A stretch of 64,000 nt of DNA from an uncultured Alphaproteobacteria bacterium (GCA_902575815.1 CACGTA010000003.1:31898-95897); one strand, 5' to 3'; positions 9,651 to 18,471 are shown, numbered from the stretch's first letter. Made by a program: numbers and translations. The notes: generated by a model not told the origin, from the letters alone.

Positions 9651-10517
9651 TCAAATGAAAAATTCTTTATTTTGATTAGATATTTCTAAGATAGATTTTT
9701 TTAACTTTTCTAATGCTTTAGTTTCTATTTGTCTTACTCTTTCTTTACTAATTTTTAGCTTTTGACCTAATTCATCTAAGGTAATGCTTTTTTCTCTAAA
9801 TTTTCTAAGACGAATAATTGTTTTTTCTCTTTCATTTAAAGTATCTATAGCTTTGTTAATAAAATCTTTTTGTATTTTTTTATCATTAAAATCTTCGTAG
9901 GTTTCTTCAGGATTTTGACGATCATCAGGTAATAAACTCATTAGATCATTTTCGCTTTCATTGTCAACTTTTTGATTTAAATGTAAATCTCCACCAGCTA
10001 GTCTAGATTCCATATTTTGAACTTCTATTGATTTTACTTTGAGCATGTTTGAAACTTCATTAAGTTCTTCTTGACCCATAAATTCTCTAGAAACATCATT
10101 TATTTGCTGTTTGATTTTTTTTAGATTAAAGAATAAAGCTTTTTGAGATGCTGTCGAACCAGTTCTTACCACGGACCAATTTTTTAGGATATAATCTTGT
10201 ATTGATGCTCTTATCCACCACGAAGCGTAAGTTGAAAGTCTAAAATCTCTAGAAGTGTCAAACTTTTCTAAAGCGTGCATTATTCCCAAAACACCCTCGT
10301 GGATCAAATCATCTAAAGGTAATCCATAACTTGAATATTTCCTGGCATATGAAACGGCAAGTCGCAGATACGAGTTAAGGATTTTTTGAAGTGATCTTGG
10401 GGTTTTATTCTCTCTCCAGTCGTTAATTAATTCAAATTCTTCATCTTTTTCAAGTATTGCAGCTTTTTTTGATAGTTCTATTAAATTGCTCGAAAAAAAA
10501 GAGTTTTTGAAGACCAT
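9651..10517 (-). CDS. rpoH: RNA polymerase sigma-32 factor
   Basis: Alternative heat-shock-type sigma factor, 288 residues. Region 2 (NSYLRLAVSYARKYSSYGLPLDDLIHEG ... STYASWWIRASIQDYIL) is clear. The RpoH box appears as QKALFFNLKKIKQ. Region 4 (NEREKTIIRLRKFREKSITLDELGQKLKISKERVRQIETKALEKLK) has a full helix-turn-helix. It lies downstream of carD and a degenerate phosphoesterase gene in a run with spacers of 31 bp or less. Both a general regulator and a stress sigma factor are therefore probably co-transcribed. Confidence 0.95.
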   Translation of the reverse strand: MVFKNSFFSSNLIELSKKAAILEKDEEFELINDWRENKTPRSLQKILNSYLRLAVSYARKYSSYGLPLDDLIHEGVLGIMHALEKFDTSRDFRLSTYASWWIRASIQDYILKNWSVVRTGSTASQKALFFNLKKIKQQINDVSREFMGQEELNEVSNMLKVKSIEVQNMESRLAGGDLHLNQKVDNESENDLMSLLPDDRQNPEETYEDFNDKKIQKDFINKAIDTLNEREKTIIRLRKFREKSITLDELGQKLKISKERVRQIETKALEKLKKSILEISNQNKEFFI

Positions 10518-10547
10518 AATTATTATACGTTAAATATTTAATTTGGA

Positions 10548-11360
10548 TCATTTATTTTCAAATAAATCTAAAATCTCACCATTTTCACTGAAAATTCCAC
10601 ACAAAATTCTATTATTAGATAAGGGCTGTTTAAATAAGGTACAAACAATATTATTTTTAGAAATTTCTAACTGATTTATATGTTTAGATTCATATCCTCT
10701 TACAATCCTCAAAAATGTTTTGTAAGGCTGTTGCATTGTCGAAAAATTTTGATAGCCCCACCAAAAACAATCATTTTGTGCAGATAGAGGTCTAGAAACA
10801 TCTACTCCTCTATTTACAAACAATATTTTTTTTGTGTGTGAATATGCAGCATGTTTTAGATTCAAAAAATATTGAACGTGACCCGGGTTATCATTAATAG
10901 CTTTATTTAAGTTTGAGGTCCATTTTGATATATTGATTGTTCCAGAGGATGCTACTTTTTTAACTTCATTTTCTGAAAAACCATATGATTTAATTGTTTC
11001 GTTTACTCCATGATCAAACATCCATTCTAAGATTTCAGTAGGATTAGGTGCTAGTTGTAATTGCAATAATTTACTAAACATTTCCTCTTGGGCACCTCTT
11101 AAAAATATAATTGAATCAGGTTTCAATTTAAACTTTGACATTAAATTAAATCTTAAATCAATGACACTACTTAAGGTATCTTTTGAGTTATGCCCTAACC
11201 CAATAATATTACCCAAGAAAATCAATTTGTCGTTTGACTCAAAATTATTCAGAATAAATTCTTTAATAGATATAAATGATTTTAAATTTGAATGTATAGA
11301 ACCTATAGCCCATAATTTATTTGATTTTTTTAATTCTACAAAATTACTAATATTTTCCAA
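10548..11360 (-). CDS. Degenerate calcineurin-like phosphoesterase (predicted inactive)
   Basis: 270 residues with the overall pattern of a Ser/Thr-phosphatase-like metallophosphoesterase. WAIGSIHSN (18-25) aligns with the GDxHG block, LIFLGNIIGLG (46-56) with GDxxDRG, and FLRGAQEEM (86-94) with GNHE. In each block the metal or catalytic residue is changed: Asp to Ser21, Asp to Asn51, and the Asn-His pair to Ala90-Gln91. The fold is probably kept while metal-dependent catalysis is lost. It sits between carD and rpoH, 4 bp from the carD stop, so a regulatory or scaffold role is possible. Assignment is by motif pattern only. Confidence 0.65.
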   Translation of the reverse strand: MENISNFVELKKSNKLWAIGSIHSNLKSFISIKEFILNNFESNDKLIFLGNIIGLGHNSKDTLSSVIDLRFNLMSKFKLKPDSIIFLRGAQEEMFSKLLQLQLAPNPTEILEWMFDHGVNETIKSYGFSENEVKKVASSGTINISKWTSNLNKAINDNPGHVQYFLNLKHAAYSHTKKILFVNRGVDVSRPLSAQNDCFWWGYQNFSTMQQPYKTFLRIVRGYESKHINQLEISKNNIVCTLFKQPLSNNRILCGIFSENGEILDLFENK

Positions 11361-11364
11361 GATT

Positions 11365-11868
11365 TTATTTTTTACTCAAAATTTGTTCTATTTTTTCTGT
11401 TGATTGAAAATAATCTGTTTTTTCAACTGCAGCTACTTCTCTTGCTAAGCGTTCAATAGCAACTTGAAACATTTGTCTTTCACTGTAAGATTGTTCAGCT
11501 TGACTACTTTTTCTAAACAAGTCTCTTACTACTTCAGAAATTTTAATAGGATCACCAGAAAAGATTTTTGTTTCATATTCCTGGGCCCTCCTACTCCACA
11601 TAATTCTTCGTATTTTAGGTTTTAGTTTTAAAGTAGAGTAAACTTCATCAATAGTTTTTTTTGAAGAAATCTTTCTTAAACCAACCTCGTCTTTTTTTTC
11701 AAGTGGGACTCTAATTATTAGTTTTGATTGTTCCATTTTGACAACATAAAAACTTGTTTTAATATTTGATATCTCCATATTTTCTATTTTTGTAATCTCT
11801 CCAACTCCATGTTTAGGATAAACAACTATTTCTCCTATTTTGAATTCAGAATTTTTTTTTACTTTCAT
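11365..11868 (-). CDS. carD: CarD-family transcriptional regulator
   Basis: RNA-polymerase-binding regulator that stabilises open complexes. It has 167 residues with an N-terminal RNAP-interaction domain (FKIGEIVVYPKHGVGEITKIE ... YVVKM... IRVPLEK). The C-terminal DNA-binding helical domain (WSRRAQEYETKIFSGDPIKISEVVRDLFRK ... SERQMFQVAIERLAREVAAVE) is equally typical. Its start codon directly follows the fdxA stop with no spacer, so the two are translationally close-coupled. The fdxA-carD-...-rpoH order is commonly seen in alphaproteobacteria. Confidence 0.95.
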   Translation of the reverse strand: MKVKKNSEFKIGEIVVYPKHGVGEITKIENMEISNIKTSFYVVKMEQSKLIIRVPLEKKDEVGLRKISSKKTIDEVYSTLKLKPKIRRIMWSRRAQEYETKIFSGDPIKISEVVRDLFRKSSQAEQSYSERQMFQVAIERLAREVAAVEKTDYFQSTEKIEQILSKK

Positions 11869-12201
11869 CTATTTTCCGGGTTTTTCACTAAAGTGATTGT
11901 TATATTTATCTTCAACATTCTGCCATTTTTCTGCATCTTCAGGTGCTTCTTTTTTTTCACTAATATTAGGCCATATTTCAGAATATTTTCTATTGATTTC
12001 TGCCCATTTTTCTATTCCATCCTCTGTATCTGATAAAATTGCATCTACTGGACACTCTGGTTCGCAGACTCCACAATCAATACACTCATCTGGATGTATA
12101 ACAAGCATATTCTCACCTTCATAAAAGCAATCAACAGGACAAACTTCTACACAATCCATGTGTTTACATTTTATACATTTTTCATCTACTACGTATGTCA
12201 T
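11869..12201 (-). CDS. fdxA: Seven-iron ferredoxin FdxA
   Basis: Small electron carrier of 110 residues. The N-terminus contains [21 protein letters not shown] and then [18 protein letters not shown], the cysteine pattern of Azotobacter-type ferredoxin I carrying one [3Fe-4S] and one [4Fe-4S] cluster. The charged C-terminal extension ([18 protein letters not shown]) is the family's usual tail. The redox partner cannot be read from context. It lies 6 bp after the TerB-like gene and abuts carD. Confidence 0.96.
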   Translation of the reverse strand: MTYVVDEKCIKCKHMDCVEVCPVDCFYEGENMLVIHPDECIDCGVCEPECPVDAILSDTEDGIEKWAEINRKYSEIWPNISEKKEAPEDAEKWQNVEDKYNNHFSEKPGK

Positions 12202-12207
12202 ATAGCT

Positions 12208-12651
12208 TTAAATTTTATCTAGAGCTCTCTTTCGTGCATTTCCAGACTTTATATCAGAAATATATAGTAGTCCTGCCAACCTTCTAATCAGATTTGACTC
12301 ATAATCATGGATCTCGCCATCAGATAATACAATTTCCCAAAGTGCTTCTATAAGAAGAACTTTTTTATCATCAGAAAAATTTTTATTTATATATGATGTA
12401 TAATAATAAAGAGATTTTGCATTGTCTTTGTTATTTATTGCCTCATCTAGTGCTAATTCAACATTATTTTGATCTTCTTCAAAAATATTTACTAAACTTA
12501 ATTTAATTTTACCTAATTCATGATCACTAATTTGACCATCAGTATAAGCTGCCTCAATCATCAGTCCACATAATAAACTTAGATTTGTATTATCATCTCT
12601 TTCTTCTGTAGAATCTTGATTACTTAAAATATTTTTTAATAAATTTATCAA
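12208..12651 (-). CDS. TerB / DjlA-like helical domain protein
   Basis: An all-helical acidic protein of 147 residues. The segment LLCGLMIEAAYTDGQISDHELGKIKLSL and its internal echo LLIEALWEIVLSDGEIHDYESNLIRRLAGLL are the paired D-G-x-I-x-x-x-E motifs of TerB-type domains, which bind metals in some family members. It sits between the SUV3-like helicase and fdxA, a place where many alphaproteobacteria carry an S4-domain RNA-binding gene. Function is unknown. A cytoplasmic accessory or co-chaperone-like role is only inferred. Confidence 0.8.
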   Translation of the reverse strand: MINLLKNILSNQDSTEERDDNTNLSLLCGLMIEAAYTDGQISDHELGKIKLSLVNIFEEDQNNVELALDEAINNKDNAKSLYYYTSYINKNFSDDKKVLLIEALWEIVLSDGEIHDYESNLIRRLAGLLYISDIKSGNARKRALDKI

Positions 12652-12671
12652 TTTTTACCTTTAACCTACTA

Positions 12672-15221
12672 TTAAAGAAGTTTCTCTAAAACTGCAAAGG
12701 GAGAATTAGGATCTTTTTGAATTTTACTTATTTTAGTTTTTTTGTTTATTGTTTTTTCTTTAATTTTATTTATGTTTTTTTTTGTTTCTCTATTATTTTT
12801 GTTTATAAAATATAATTTTTTATTATCTGAAATAGTTAAATAATCATATCCACAAAAAACCATTATGTCTTTTAGTTGATCACTATTACAACCAATTGGA
12901 TTCATCAAATCAGAATTTTCTAAAAAAGGACCTTTCTTTATTTTTTGCCTTGCTATAAAAAATATTTTTTCAAAAACATCTATTCTAAATACAAATTTGT
13001 TAATATTTATATATCCAATAGACTGCCAATAGTTCTCTGGCATTTTGACATCTGATATAAAAGATACTCTTCCATTAGTTGGCAATGGGAGAAGATCATC
13101 TATGTCAATTTTATAGAATGTTTTCCATAAAATTGCACATAGCTCCAAGGGTTTTTTCTTCAATAAACTTGGTATAAAAAAATATTTAGCTCCTATTCTA
13201 ATACCAAGTTTGGAAAGCTGCACTTTACTATCTTGTGAAATTTCCTTTAAAGAGATTTTGAATTTATCTATTGGATAGTTTCCAAAACTTTCAAGACAAT
13301 TAAAAGCCATTGCTCTAATTTCTGAATTTAAATCATCATCTAAATTTTTAGTTAAAGGATATATTGTATCTTTAATTTCATTGTCTAACCATTTTTGGAG
13401 TTTTGCAGATATTAGTAGTTTATTTTCTGAAGTTAGAAATTCAGAATTTAAAGCCTCTACAAATGGTTTATAAATTGATTTACCTTTTTTTAGTTTACCA
13501 ATAGGTTCATCTCCCCAAAAAACAAAGGTTTCATCTTTAATTTTAATTTTATTAATTTCACCAAAACTAATTGACTCAAATGGTGCATTCAAGAAATTTT
13601 CTATTTTTTCATCAATCATTTTTCTTACTGATTTTTTTATATTACTAATCGAAAAAAGAGACTGTGAAAATATTTTTTTATCTTCAATCAGGTCAAAACC
13701 TTTAATAATTCCATATCTAGTAGTATCAAGAAATATTTCATTATTATTTTTTTCAAGAATATCTTCAATATTTTGAATATTTGGATTTCTAATAAAAAAT
13801 TTAGATGAATAGTCTATGAATTTTTTTGTAAGACTATCGTGTAATTGATCGGATAGTGCATTTTCTATCTTTTGTGTTTTTTCTGTCCAATAATAAGCTT
13901 TTTTTAGCCATTCATAGTTGTTTGAGATATAGGTCCAAGTTCTTATTTGAGAAATCTTTATTGATAACTCAGGGATGCCGCCCCCAAAATTGTCTAATTT
14001 ACTAACTTTCTTATTTATCCAATCTTCAGGTATGAAGTAATTATTATCAATTAAAATAAGAAAAATTTCTTTTAGAAATAATAAATAATTATCATTAAAT
14101 AATTTTTCAAAATCTGGAATTTGGCAAATATCCCAAAGTAATTTTAAATTTCTTTTTGTTCCTAAATTTTTTTTTATATTATTATCATTTATTAGGTTGC
14201 GAAAATTTAGCTCGTCTAAAGCATTTTTTTTATGGATGAAATAATTTTGTATAGGATATTTTTTTAATGAAGATAAAAATGAATCAATAGATTTAAAATC
14301 TAAATCACTATTTCTCCAATAAATTTTTTGAATACTATCAAAATTATGATTTTCTATTTGCTGAATAATACGTTGATCTAAATTACCTGCGTCTTTAGTA
14401 TAACTAAAAGTTCCATCCTGTTTATATCTTCCAGCTCTACCTGCTATTTGTCCTAATTCATTTGGTGTAAGATTACGATTATATCTACCATCAAATTTTT
14501 CTAATGATGAAAAACTTACATGATTAATATTAAGATTTAAACCCATTCCAATTGCGTCTGTAGCAACAAGATAGTCAACATTTTTATTTTCATATACCTC
14601 AACTTGTGCATTCCTAGTTCTTGGGCTTAAGGATCCCAAAACAACTGCTGTACCACCTTTGTGAGTTCTTATATTTTCTGCAATTTCATAAACTTTATTT
14701 ATATTAAATGCAATTATTGCAGAACGTGGTTCAAGTTTAGAAAAATTTTGTTTTCTTATAAATGAGAGTTGAGAAAATCTATTTTTTTTTTCAACTACAA
14801 TTTTTGGATAAATTTTTTTTAATATATTTTCTATAATTAATGATCCTAAAAAAATAGTTTGAAAATTTCCCCTTAAATTTAAAATTTTGTCTGTAAAAAT
14901 ATGTCCTCTTTCATAATCGGCAGCTAGTTGTACTTCATCGATAATTACACAATCGACTGATATTTTCTTAGGCATTGACTCAACAGTACAAAAAAAATAT
15001 TTTGCTTCCTTAGGATAAATTTTTTCTTCACCAGTTATTAATGCAACTTTGTTAAGTCCAATTCTTTTTACTGCTTTATCATAATTCTCTCTTGCAAGTA
15101 ATCTTAAGGGAAATCCAAAAATTCCAGAAGAATAGGAAAATAATTTTTCAAATGCTGTGTAAGTTTTACCAGTATTAGTAGGCCCAAGTATGGCTAGCAA
15201 ATTTTCGTCTTCATTGTACAT
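12672..15221 (-). CDS. SUV3-like DExH RNA helicase
   Basis: ATP-dependent RNA helicase of 849 residues related to mitochondrial Suv3. Walker A is GPTNTGKT at about 13-20, the DEVQ Walker B at 95-98, and motif VI is QIAGRAGRYKQDGTF. The RecA-like pair takes up about the first 330 residues. The long helical C-terminal half ends in a very Lys-rich tail (NKNNRETKKNINKIKEKTINKKTK), suited to RNA contact. It starts 5 bp downstream of acnA. In alphaproteobacteria this helicase is usually near fdxA and carD, as here. Likely roles are RNA decay or ribosome assembly. Confidence 0.9.
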   Translation of the reverse strand: MYNEDENLLAILGPTNTGKTYTAFEKLFSYSSGIFGFPLRLLARENYDKAVKRIGLNKVALITGEEKIYPKEAKYFFCTVESMPKKISVDCVIIDEVQLAADYERGHIFTDKILNLRGNFQTIFLGSLIIENILKKIYPKIVVEKKNRFSQLSFIRKQNFSKLEPRSAIIAFNINKVYEIAENIRTHKGGTAVVLGSLSPRTRNAQVEVYENKNVDYLVATDAIGMGLNLNINHVSFSSLEKFDGRYNRNLTPNELGQIAGRAGRYKQDGTFSYTKDAGNLDQRIIQQIENHNFDSIQKIYWRNSDLDFKSIDSFLSSLKKYPIQNYFIHKKNALDELNFRNLINDNNIKKNLGTKRNLKLLWDICQIPDFEKLFNDNYLLFLKEIFLILIDNNYFIPEDWINKKVSKLDNFGGGIPELSIKISQIRTWTYISNNYEWLKKAYYWTEKTQKIENALSDQLHDSLTKKFIDYSSKFFIRNPNIQNIEDILEKNNNEIFLDTTRYGIIKGFDLIEDKKIFSQSLFSISNIKKSVRKMIDEKIENFLNAPFESISFGEINKIKIKDETFVFWGDEPIGKLKKGKSIYKPFVEALNSEFLTSENKLLISAKLQKWLDNEIKDTIYPLTKNLDDDLNSEIRAMAFNCLESFGNYPIDKFKISLKEISQDSKVQLSKLGIRIGAKYFFIPSLLKKKPLELCAILWKTFYKIDIDDLLPLPTNGRVSFISDVKMPENYWQSIGYININKFVFRIDVFEKIFFIARQKIKKGPFLENSDLMNPIGCNSDQLKDIMVFCGYDYLTISDNKKLYFINKNNRETKKNINKIKEKTINKKTKISKIQKDPNSPFAVLEKLL

Positions 15222-15225
15222 TAAA

Positions 15226-17868
15226 CTATGCAGCTTCTGATATTATCTCATTTAAAACGTAGTTTAAAATTCCTCCAGCTTTATAATATTCAAGTTCCTT
15301 ATTGGTATCTATTCTACACTTTAAGTTAATACTTTTACATTCTGCAGAATTAATTTCACAATCAAGTATTATTCCGGGTTTCAAATTAGACAAACCAAAT
15401 ATAGATACAGTTTCTTCACCATTAATATTAAGATTTATTTTGTTTTTATTGTCTGTAAATTCAAGAGGTAAAACACCCATTCCAATTAGATTTGAACGGT
15501 GAATTCTCTCAAAACTCTCTGCAATTACTGCTCTAACACCTAAAAGTCTTGTTCCCTTAGCCGCCCAATCTCTTGAGGAACCAGTGCCGTATTCTTTTCC
15601 CGCTATTATAACTGTATCAATATTATTCTTTATGTACTCTTGAGCTGCATCATAAATTGACATTTGTTTATTTGAAAGAAAAGATTTAGTATAACCCCCT
15701 TCAACATTTTCTAAAATTTGGTTCTTGATTCTTATATTTGCAAAAGTACCTCTCATCATAATTTCATGATTACCCCTTCTTGATCCATAAGAATTGAAAT
15801 TTCTAGTATTGATTTGTCTATCAGTTAAATAATGGCCAGCTGGACTATCTTCTTTGATATTACCCGCAGGAGAAATATGATCAGTTGTTACGCTATCACC
15901 AAGTATTGCTAATATTCTTGCATCTTTTATATCTTTTAATTCAAAATTATTTTTTGTATCAAAGAAAGGTGGGTGTTTAATGTAAGTGCTAGTATCGTTC
16001 CAATCATATGTTGTGTTTTTAGAATAGTTAATTGATTTCCAATTATCATCACCCTTGTAAATTTCTTTGTATCTTTCTTTAAACATTTCCGGAGTTAGAG
16101 ATAAGCTAAGTGTTTGATTGATTTCTGTATTGGATGGCCATAAATCTTTTAAAAATATTTTTTTTCCAGATTTAGATATGCCAATATAGTCAGTTGTAAG
16201 ATTTGTATTTATATTGCCAGCAATTGCATATGCAACAACAAGGGGAGGGGAAGCAAGAAAATTTGCTTTAACTTCTTGATGAACTCTTCCTTCAAAGTTT
16301 CTATTGCCAGATAAAACCGAACAAACGGTTAAATTATTTTTTTTAATTTCATCAGAAATCCATTCATCCAAAGGGCCAGAATTACCAATGCAAGTTGTAC
16401 ATCCATAGCCAACTGTATTAAAACCAAGGGTATCAAGATATTCTGTTAATCCAGCTTTATTAAGATAGTCACTAACAACTTTGCTTCCTGGTGCTAAACT
16501 AGTCTTAACCCAGGGCTTAACCTGCAAACCTAATTCAACTGCCTTTTTTGCAACTAGACCAGCTGCAATCATTACATTAGGATTGGATGTGTTTGTGCAA
16601 CTAGTAATTGCTGCTATTACGATATCACCTGAATTTATTTTATTATTTTTAATATTTTGATTTATATCTATCTTTCTAAATTCAGTTGGAACTTCCTTTA
16701 AAAGTATTTTATCCTGAGGTCTTTTTGGTCCAGCTAGAGAAGGCTCAACTGTGTCTATGTCCAGGAATATTCTGTCAGAGTAGTCAGGGGAGTAGTTTTC
16801 ATCCACCCAAAGTGTTTGTTTTTTTGCATATTTTTTAACAATATTTATATGCTCACTTTCTTTACCTGTTAATTTAAGATAACTTAAAGTCTCTTCGTCT
16901 GTTGGAAAAAATCCACAAGTAGCTCCATACTCTGGTGCCATATTAGAAATTGTTGCTCTATCTGCTAATGATAAATTCTTTAAACCATTTCCATAAAATT
17001 CTACAAACTTTCCAACAACACCTTTATCTCTCAGTATTTTAGTAATAGATAAAACTAGATCAGTTGCAGTAATTCCTTCCTTTAGTGTTCCTTTAAGTTC
17101 AAAACCAATTACATCTGGAATATTCAAAGAAATTGCTTGACCTAGCATGGCTGCTTCAGCCTCTATCCCTCCAACTCCCCATCCTAAGACGGACAGTGAA
17201 TTAACCATTGTGGTATGACTATCTGTGCCTACAACTGAATCTGGGAACAAATATTTTTGGTTATCAATTTCCTTTAACCATATAGTCTTCGCTATATTTT
17301 CTAAGTTTACTTGATGACAGATTCCAGCTCCTGGAGGAACGAGATAGAAGTTATCAAATGAGCTTTGTCCCCATTTTAGAAATTCATATCTTTCCTTATT
17401 TCTATCAAATTCTTTTTTAACATTTTCTTTTAAAGCATTATTAGTCTTATAAGTATCTACTGTAACGGAATGATCTATAACGAGATCTACCCTGGATAGT
17501 GGGTTTATTTTTTTTGGCTCAATTCCTCTTGATTTTAATGCATTTCGCATTGCAGCTAGATCAGCAACAGCAGGTACGCCGGTGAAGTCTTGCATTAGAA
17601 CTCGTGTTGGAAAAAAAGCTATTTCAATTTTCTCATCTTTTTTATTAATTTGTTTTAATGAATAGAAAACTTTGGAAATCATATCTTTGGTAACATTTTC
17701 CCCATCCTCATTTCTAAGTAAGTTTTCAATTATTATTTTTATTGAAATTGGGATTTTGCTTAGATTAATTTCAAAGTATTCCGCTGCTTTATTTAAATCA
17801 AAATATTTAAACCTTTCATTATTTATTTCAATTATATCTTCTGATTTAAAAGAATTTAAATTTTTCAT
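15226..17868 (-). CDS. acnA: Aconitate hydratase A
   Basis: TCA-cycle enzyme isomerising citrate to isocitrate through a [4Fe-4S] cluster, 880 residues as expected. The cluster cysteines are in ITSCTNTSNPNVM and GYGCTTCIGNSGPL. The substrate motifs FPDSVVGTDSHTTM and GKEYGTGSSRDWAAKG are intact, and the swivel domain follows. It is the first gene of an eight-gene minus-strand run ending at the pagL-like gene. It is divergent from the Lys-repeat gene and the ccm cluster, and acnA beside ccmA is an arrangement known from Rhizobiales. Confidence 0.97.
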   Translation of the reverse strand: MKNLNSFKSEDIIEINNERFKYFDLNKAAEYFEINLSKIPISIKIIIENLLRNEDGENVTKDMISKVFYSLKQINKKDEKIEIAFFPTRVLMQDFTGVPAVADLAAMRNALKSRGIEPKKINPLSRVDLVIDHSVTVDTYKTNNALKENVKKEFDRNKERYEFLKWGQSSFDNFYLVPPGAGICHQVNLENIAKTIWLKEIDNQKYLFPDSVVGTDSHTTMVNSLSVLGWGVGGIEAEAAMLGQAISLNIPDVIGFELKGTLKEGITATDLVLSITKILRDKGVVGKFVEFYGNGLKNLSLADRATISNMAPEYGATCGFFPTDEETLSYLKLTGKESEHINIVKKYAKKQTLWVDENYSPDYSDRIFLDIDTVEPSLAGPKRPQDKILLKEVPTEFRKIDINQNIKNNKINSGDIVIAAITSCTNTSNPNVMIAAGLVAKKAVELGLQVKPWVKTSLAPGSKVVSDYLNKAGLTEYLDTLGFNTVGYGCTTCIGNSGPLDEWISDEIKKNNLTVCSVLSGNRNFEGRVHQEVKANFLASPPLVVAYAIAGNINTNLTTDYIGISKSGKKIFLKDLWPSNTEINQTLSLSLTPEMFKERYKEIYKGDDNWKSINYSKNTTYDWNDTSTYIKHPPFFDTKNNFELKDIKDARILAILGDSVTTDHISPAGNIKEDSPAGHYLTDRQINTRNFNSYGSRRGNHEIMMRGTFANIRIKNQILENVEGGYTKSFLSNKQMSIYDAAQEYIKNNIDTVIIAGKEYGTGSSRDWAAKGTRLLGVRAVIAESFERIHRSNLIGMGVLPLEFTDNKNKINLNINGEETVSIFGLSNLKPGIILDCEINSAECKSINLKCRIDTNKELEYYKAGGILNYVLNEIISEAA

Positions 17869-18076
17869 GCTAAAAATGATTAATAAATTATAATATTTAA
17901 ATAGTATGAAGATAAATTTTTGTATAGCAAAATGTTTATTTATTATAAGTTTTCAGCCAAAAAATATAAATCTACGTTATTAGTTTTTTAATATTAAGTT
18001 TTTTAAAATTATTAATTAAATCTAATTTCTGTTTAGATTTAAAATATTGCTATATTGTTGACTTTAAGCGTAAGTT

Positions 18077-18105
18077 TTGGGAATAAATAACCAGCCTTTT
18101 ATAAT
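18077..18105 (+). promoter_or_regulatory. Sigma70-like promoter for the Lys-repeat gene
   Basis: TTGGGA at 18077-18082 and a perfect TATAAT at 18100-18105 are separated by exactly 17 bp. Transcription would start near 18112, giving a leader of about 55 nt before the ATG at 18167. In such an AT-rich genome chance TATAAT boxes are common. The correct spacing and position support this one. Confidence 0.5.
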
Positions 18106-18139
18106 TATCACTAAAATGATAATGGAGGGAGGTTCCTCC
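18104..18139 (+). promoter_or_regulatory. Two tandem inverted repeats in the leader of the Lys-repeat gene
   Basis: ATTATCA (18104-18110) and TGATAAT (18117-18123) form a perfect 7-bp inverted repeat that overlaps the -10 box and start region. It could be an operator, since only part of it would be transcribed. GGAGG (18124-18128) can pair with CCTCC (18135-18139) immediately after it. The CTCC of the second stem could instead pair with GGAG of the real Shine-Dalgarno (18157-18160), so alternative structures could control translation. Pairings are seen directly and the regulation is inferred. Confidence 0.4.
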
Positions 18140-18166
18140 GGGGTAACAAAATACAAGGAGTATTTT

Positions 18167-18343
18167 ATGGCTAAGAAGAAAAAGAAAGCTGCTCCAAAGA
18201 AGAAGAAAAAAGCAGCTCCTAAGAAAAAGAAAAAAGCAGCTCCTAAAAAGAAAAAGAAAAAAGCTGCTCCTAAGAAAAAGAAAAAAGCAGCTCCTAAAAA
18301 GAAAAAGAAAAAAGCTGCTAAAAAGAAGAAAAAGAGAAGATAG
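18167..18343 (+). CDS. Lys/Ala/Pro-repeat histone-H1-like protein (58 aa)
   Basis: The product is almost only K, A and P: MAKKKKK, then AAP separating blocks of five or six lysines (alternating late in the array), ending KKAAKKKKKRR. The ORF track extends upstream to 18077. I choose the ATG at 18167 because AAGGAG lies 6 bp before it and the repeat begins at once. Family knowledge: such tails resemble AlgP, histone H1-like and other bacterial nucleoid proteins that bind DNA or RNA through charge. It sits between acnA and ccmA with its own promoter and strong terminators, suggesting high independent expression. The poly-F/L ORFs on the other strand are shadows. Confidence 0.85.
   Translation: MAKKKKKAAPKKKKKAAPKKKKKAAPKKKKKKAAPKKKKKAAPKKKKKKAAKKKKKRR
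18203..18330 (+). repeat. In-frame tandem repeat coding for K(5-6)AAP units
   Basis: Units of 24 or 27 bp (AAG/AAA lysine codons plus GCAGCTCCT or GCTGCTCCT) are repeated. A higher-order unit of about 51 bp, one 5-Lys plus one 6-Lys block, occurs twice almost identically. Such an array can expand or contract by slippage in whole codon units without breaking the frame. Confidence 0.8.
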
Positions 18344-18360
18344 TAACACTTCAATTTTTC

Positions 18361-18437
18361 AAGAAAACTTTAAAATAAAGTTTTCTTTTTCTTATCTTTT
18401 TCAAAAAGATAAAACGGGGTTCTGCCCCGTTTTTTTA
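18361..18437 (+). terminator. Three consecutive hairpins ending in a GC-rich terminator
   Basis: Three perfect inverted repeats follow the Lys-repeat gene: AAGAAAACTT/AAGTTTTCTT (18361-18370 with 18378-18387), TTATCTTTTT/AAAAAGATAA (18392-18401 with 18403-18412), and AACGGGG/CCCCGTT (18413-18419 with 18425-18431), the last followed by a T run. The last is a textbook Rho-independent terminator and an unusually GC-rich stem for this genome. The first two may protect or process the 3' end. Confidence 0.85.
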
Positions 18438-18471
18438 TTGTTTTAAATCAAAAAGTAATTAGATCTTAATT

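Larger units (their letters stand above)
17869..18166. other. AT-rich divergent spacer between acnA and the Lys-repeat gene
   Basis: 298 bp without a convincing ORF. The left half (17870-18050) is almost pure A/T with no clear element apart from the acnA promoter it must contain. The right half holds a good sigma70-like promoter, two consecutive stem-loops and a strong Shine-Dalgarno site for the Lys-repeat gene, listed separately. Confidence 0.6.

Noticed and set aside
18050-18354. Two minus-strand ORFs (99 and 96 aa) rich in Phe/Leu
   Set aside because: They are mirror frames of the Lys-repeat gene. The plus frame has a Shine-Dalgarno site, a promoter and a clear repeat protein.
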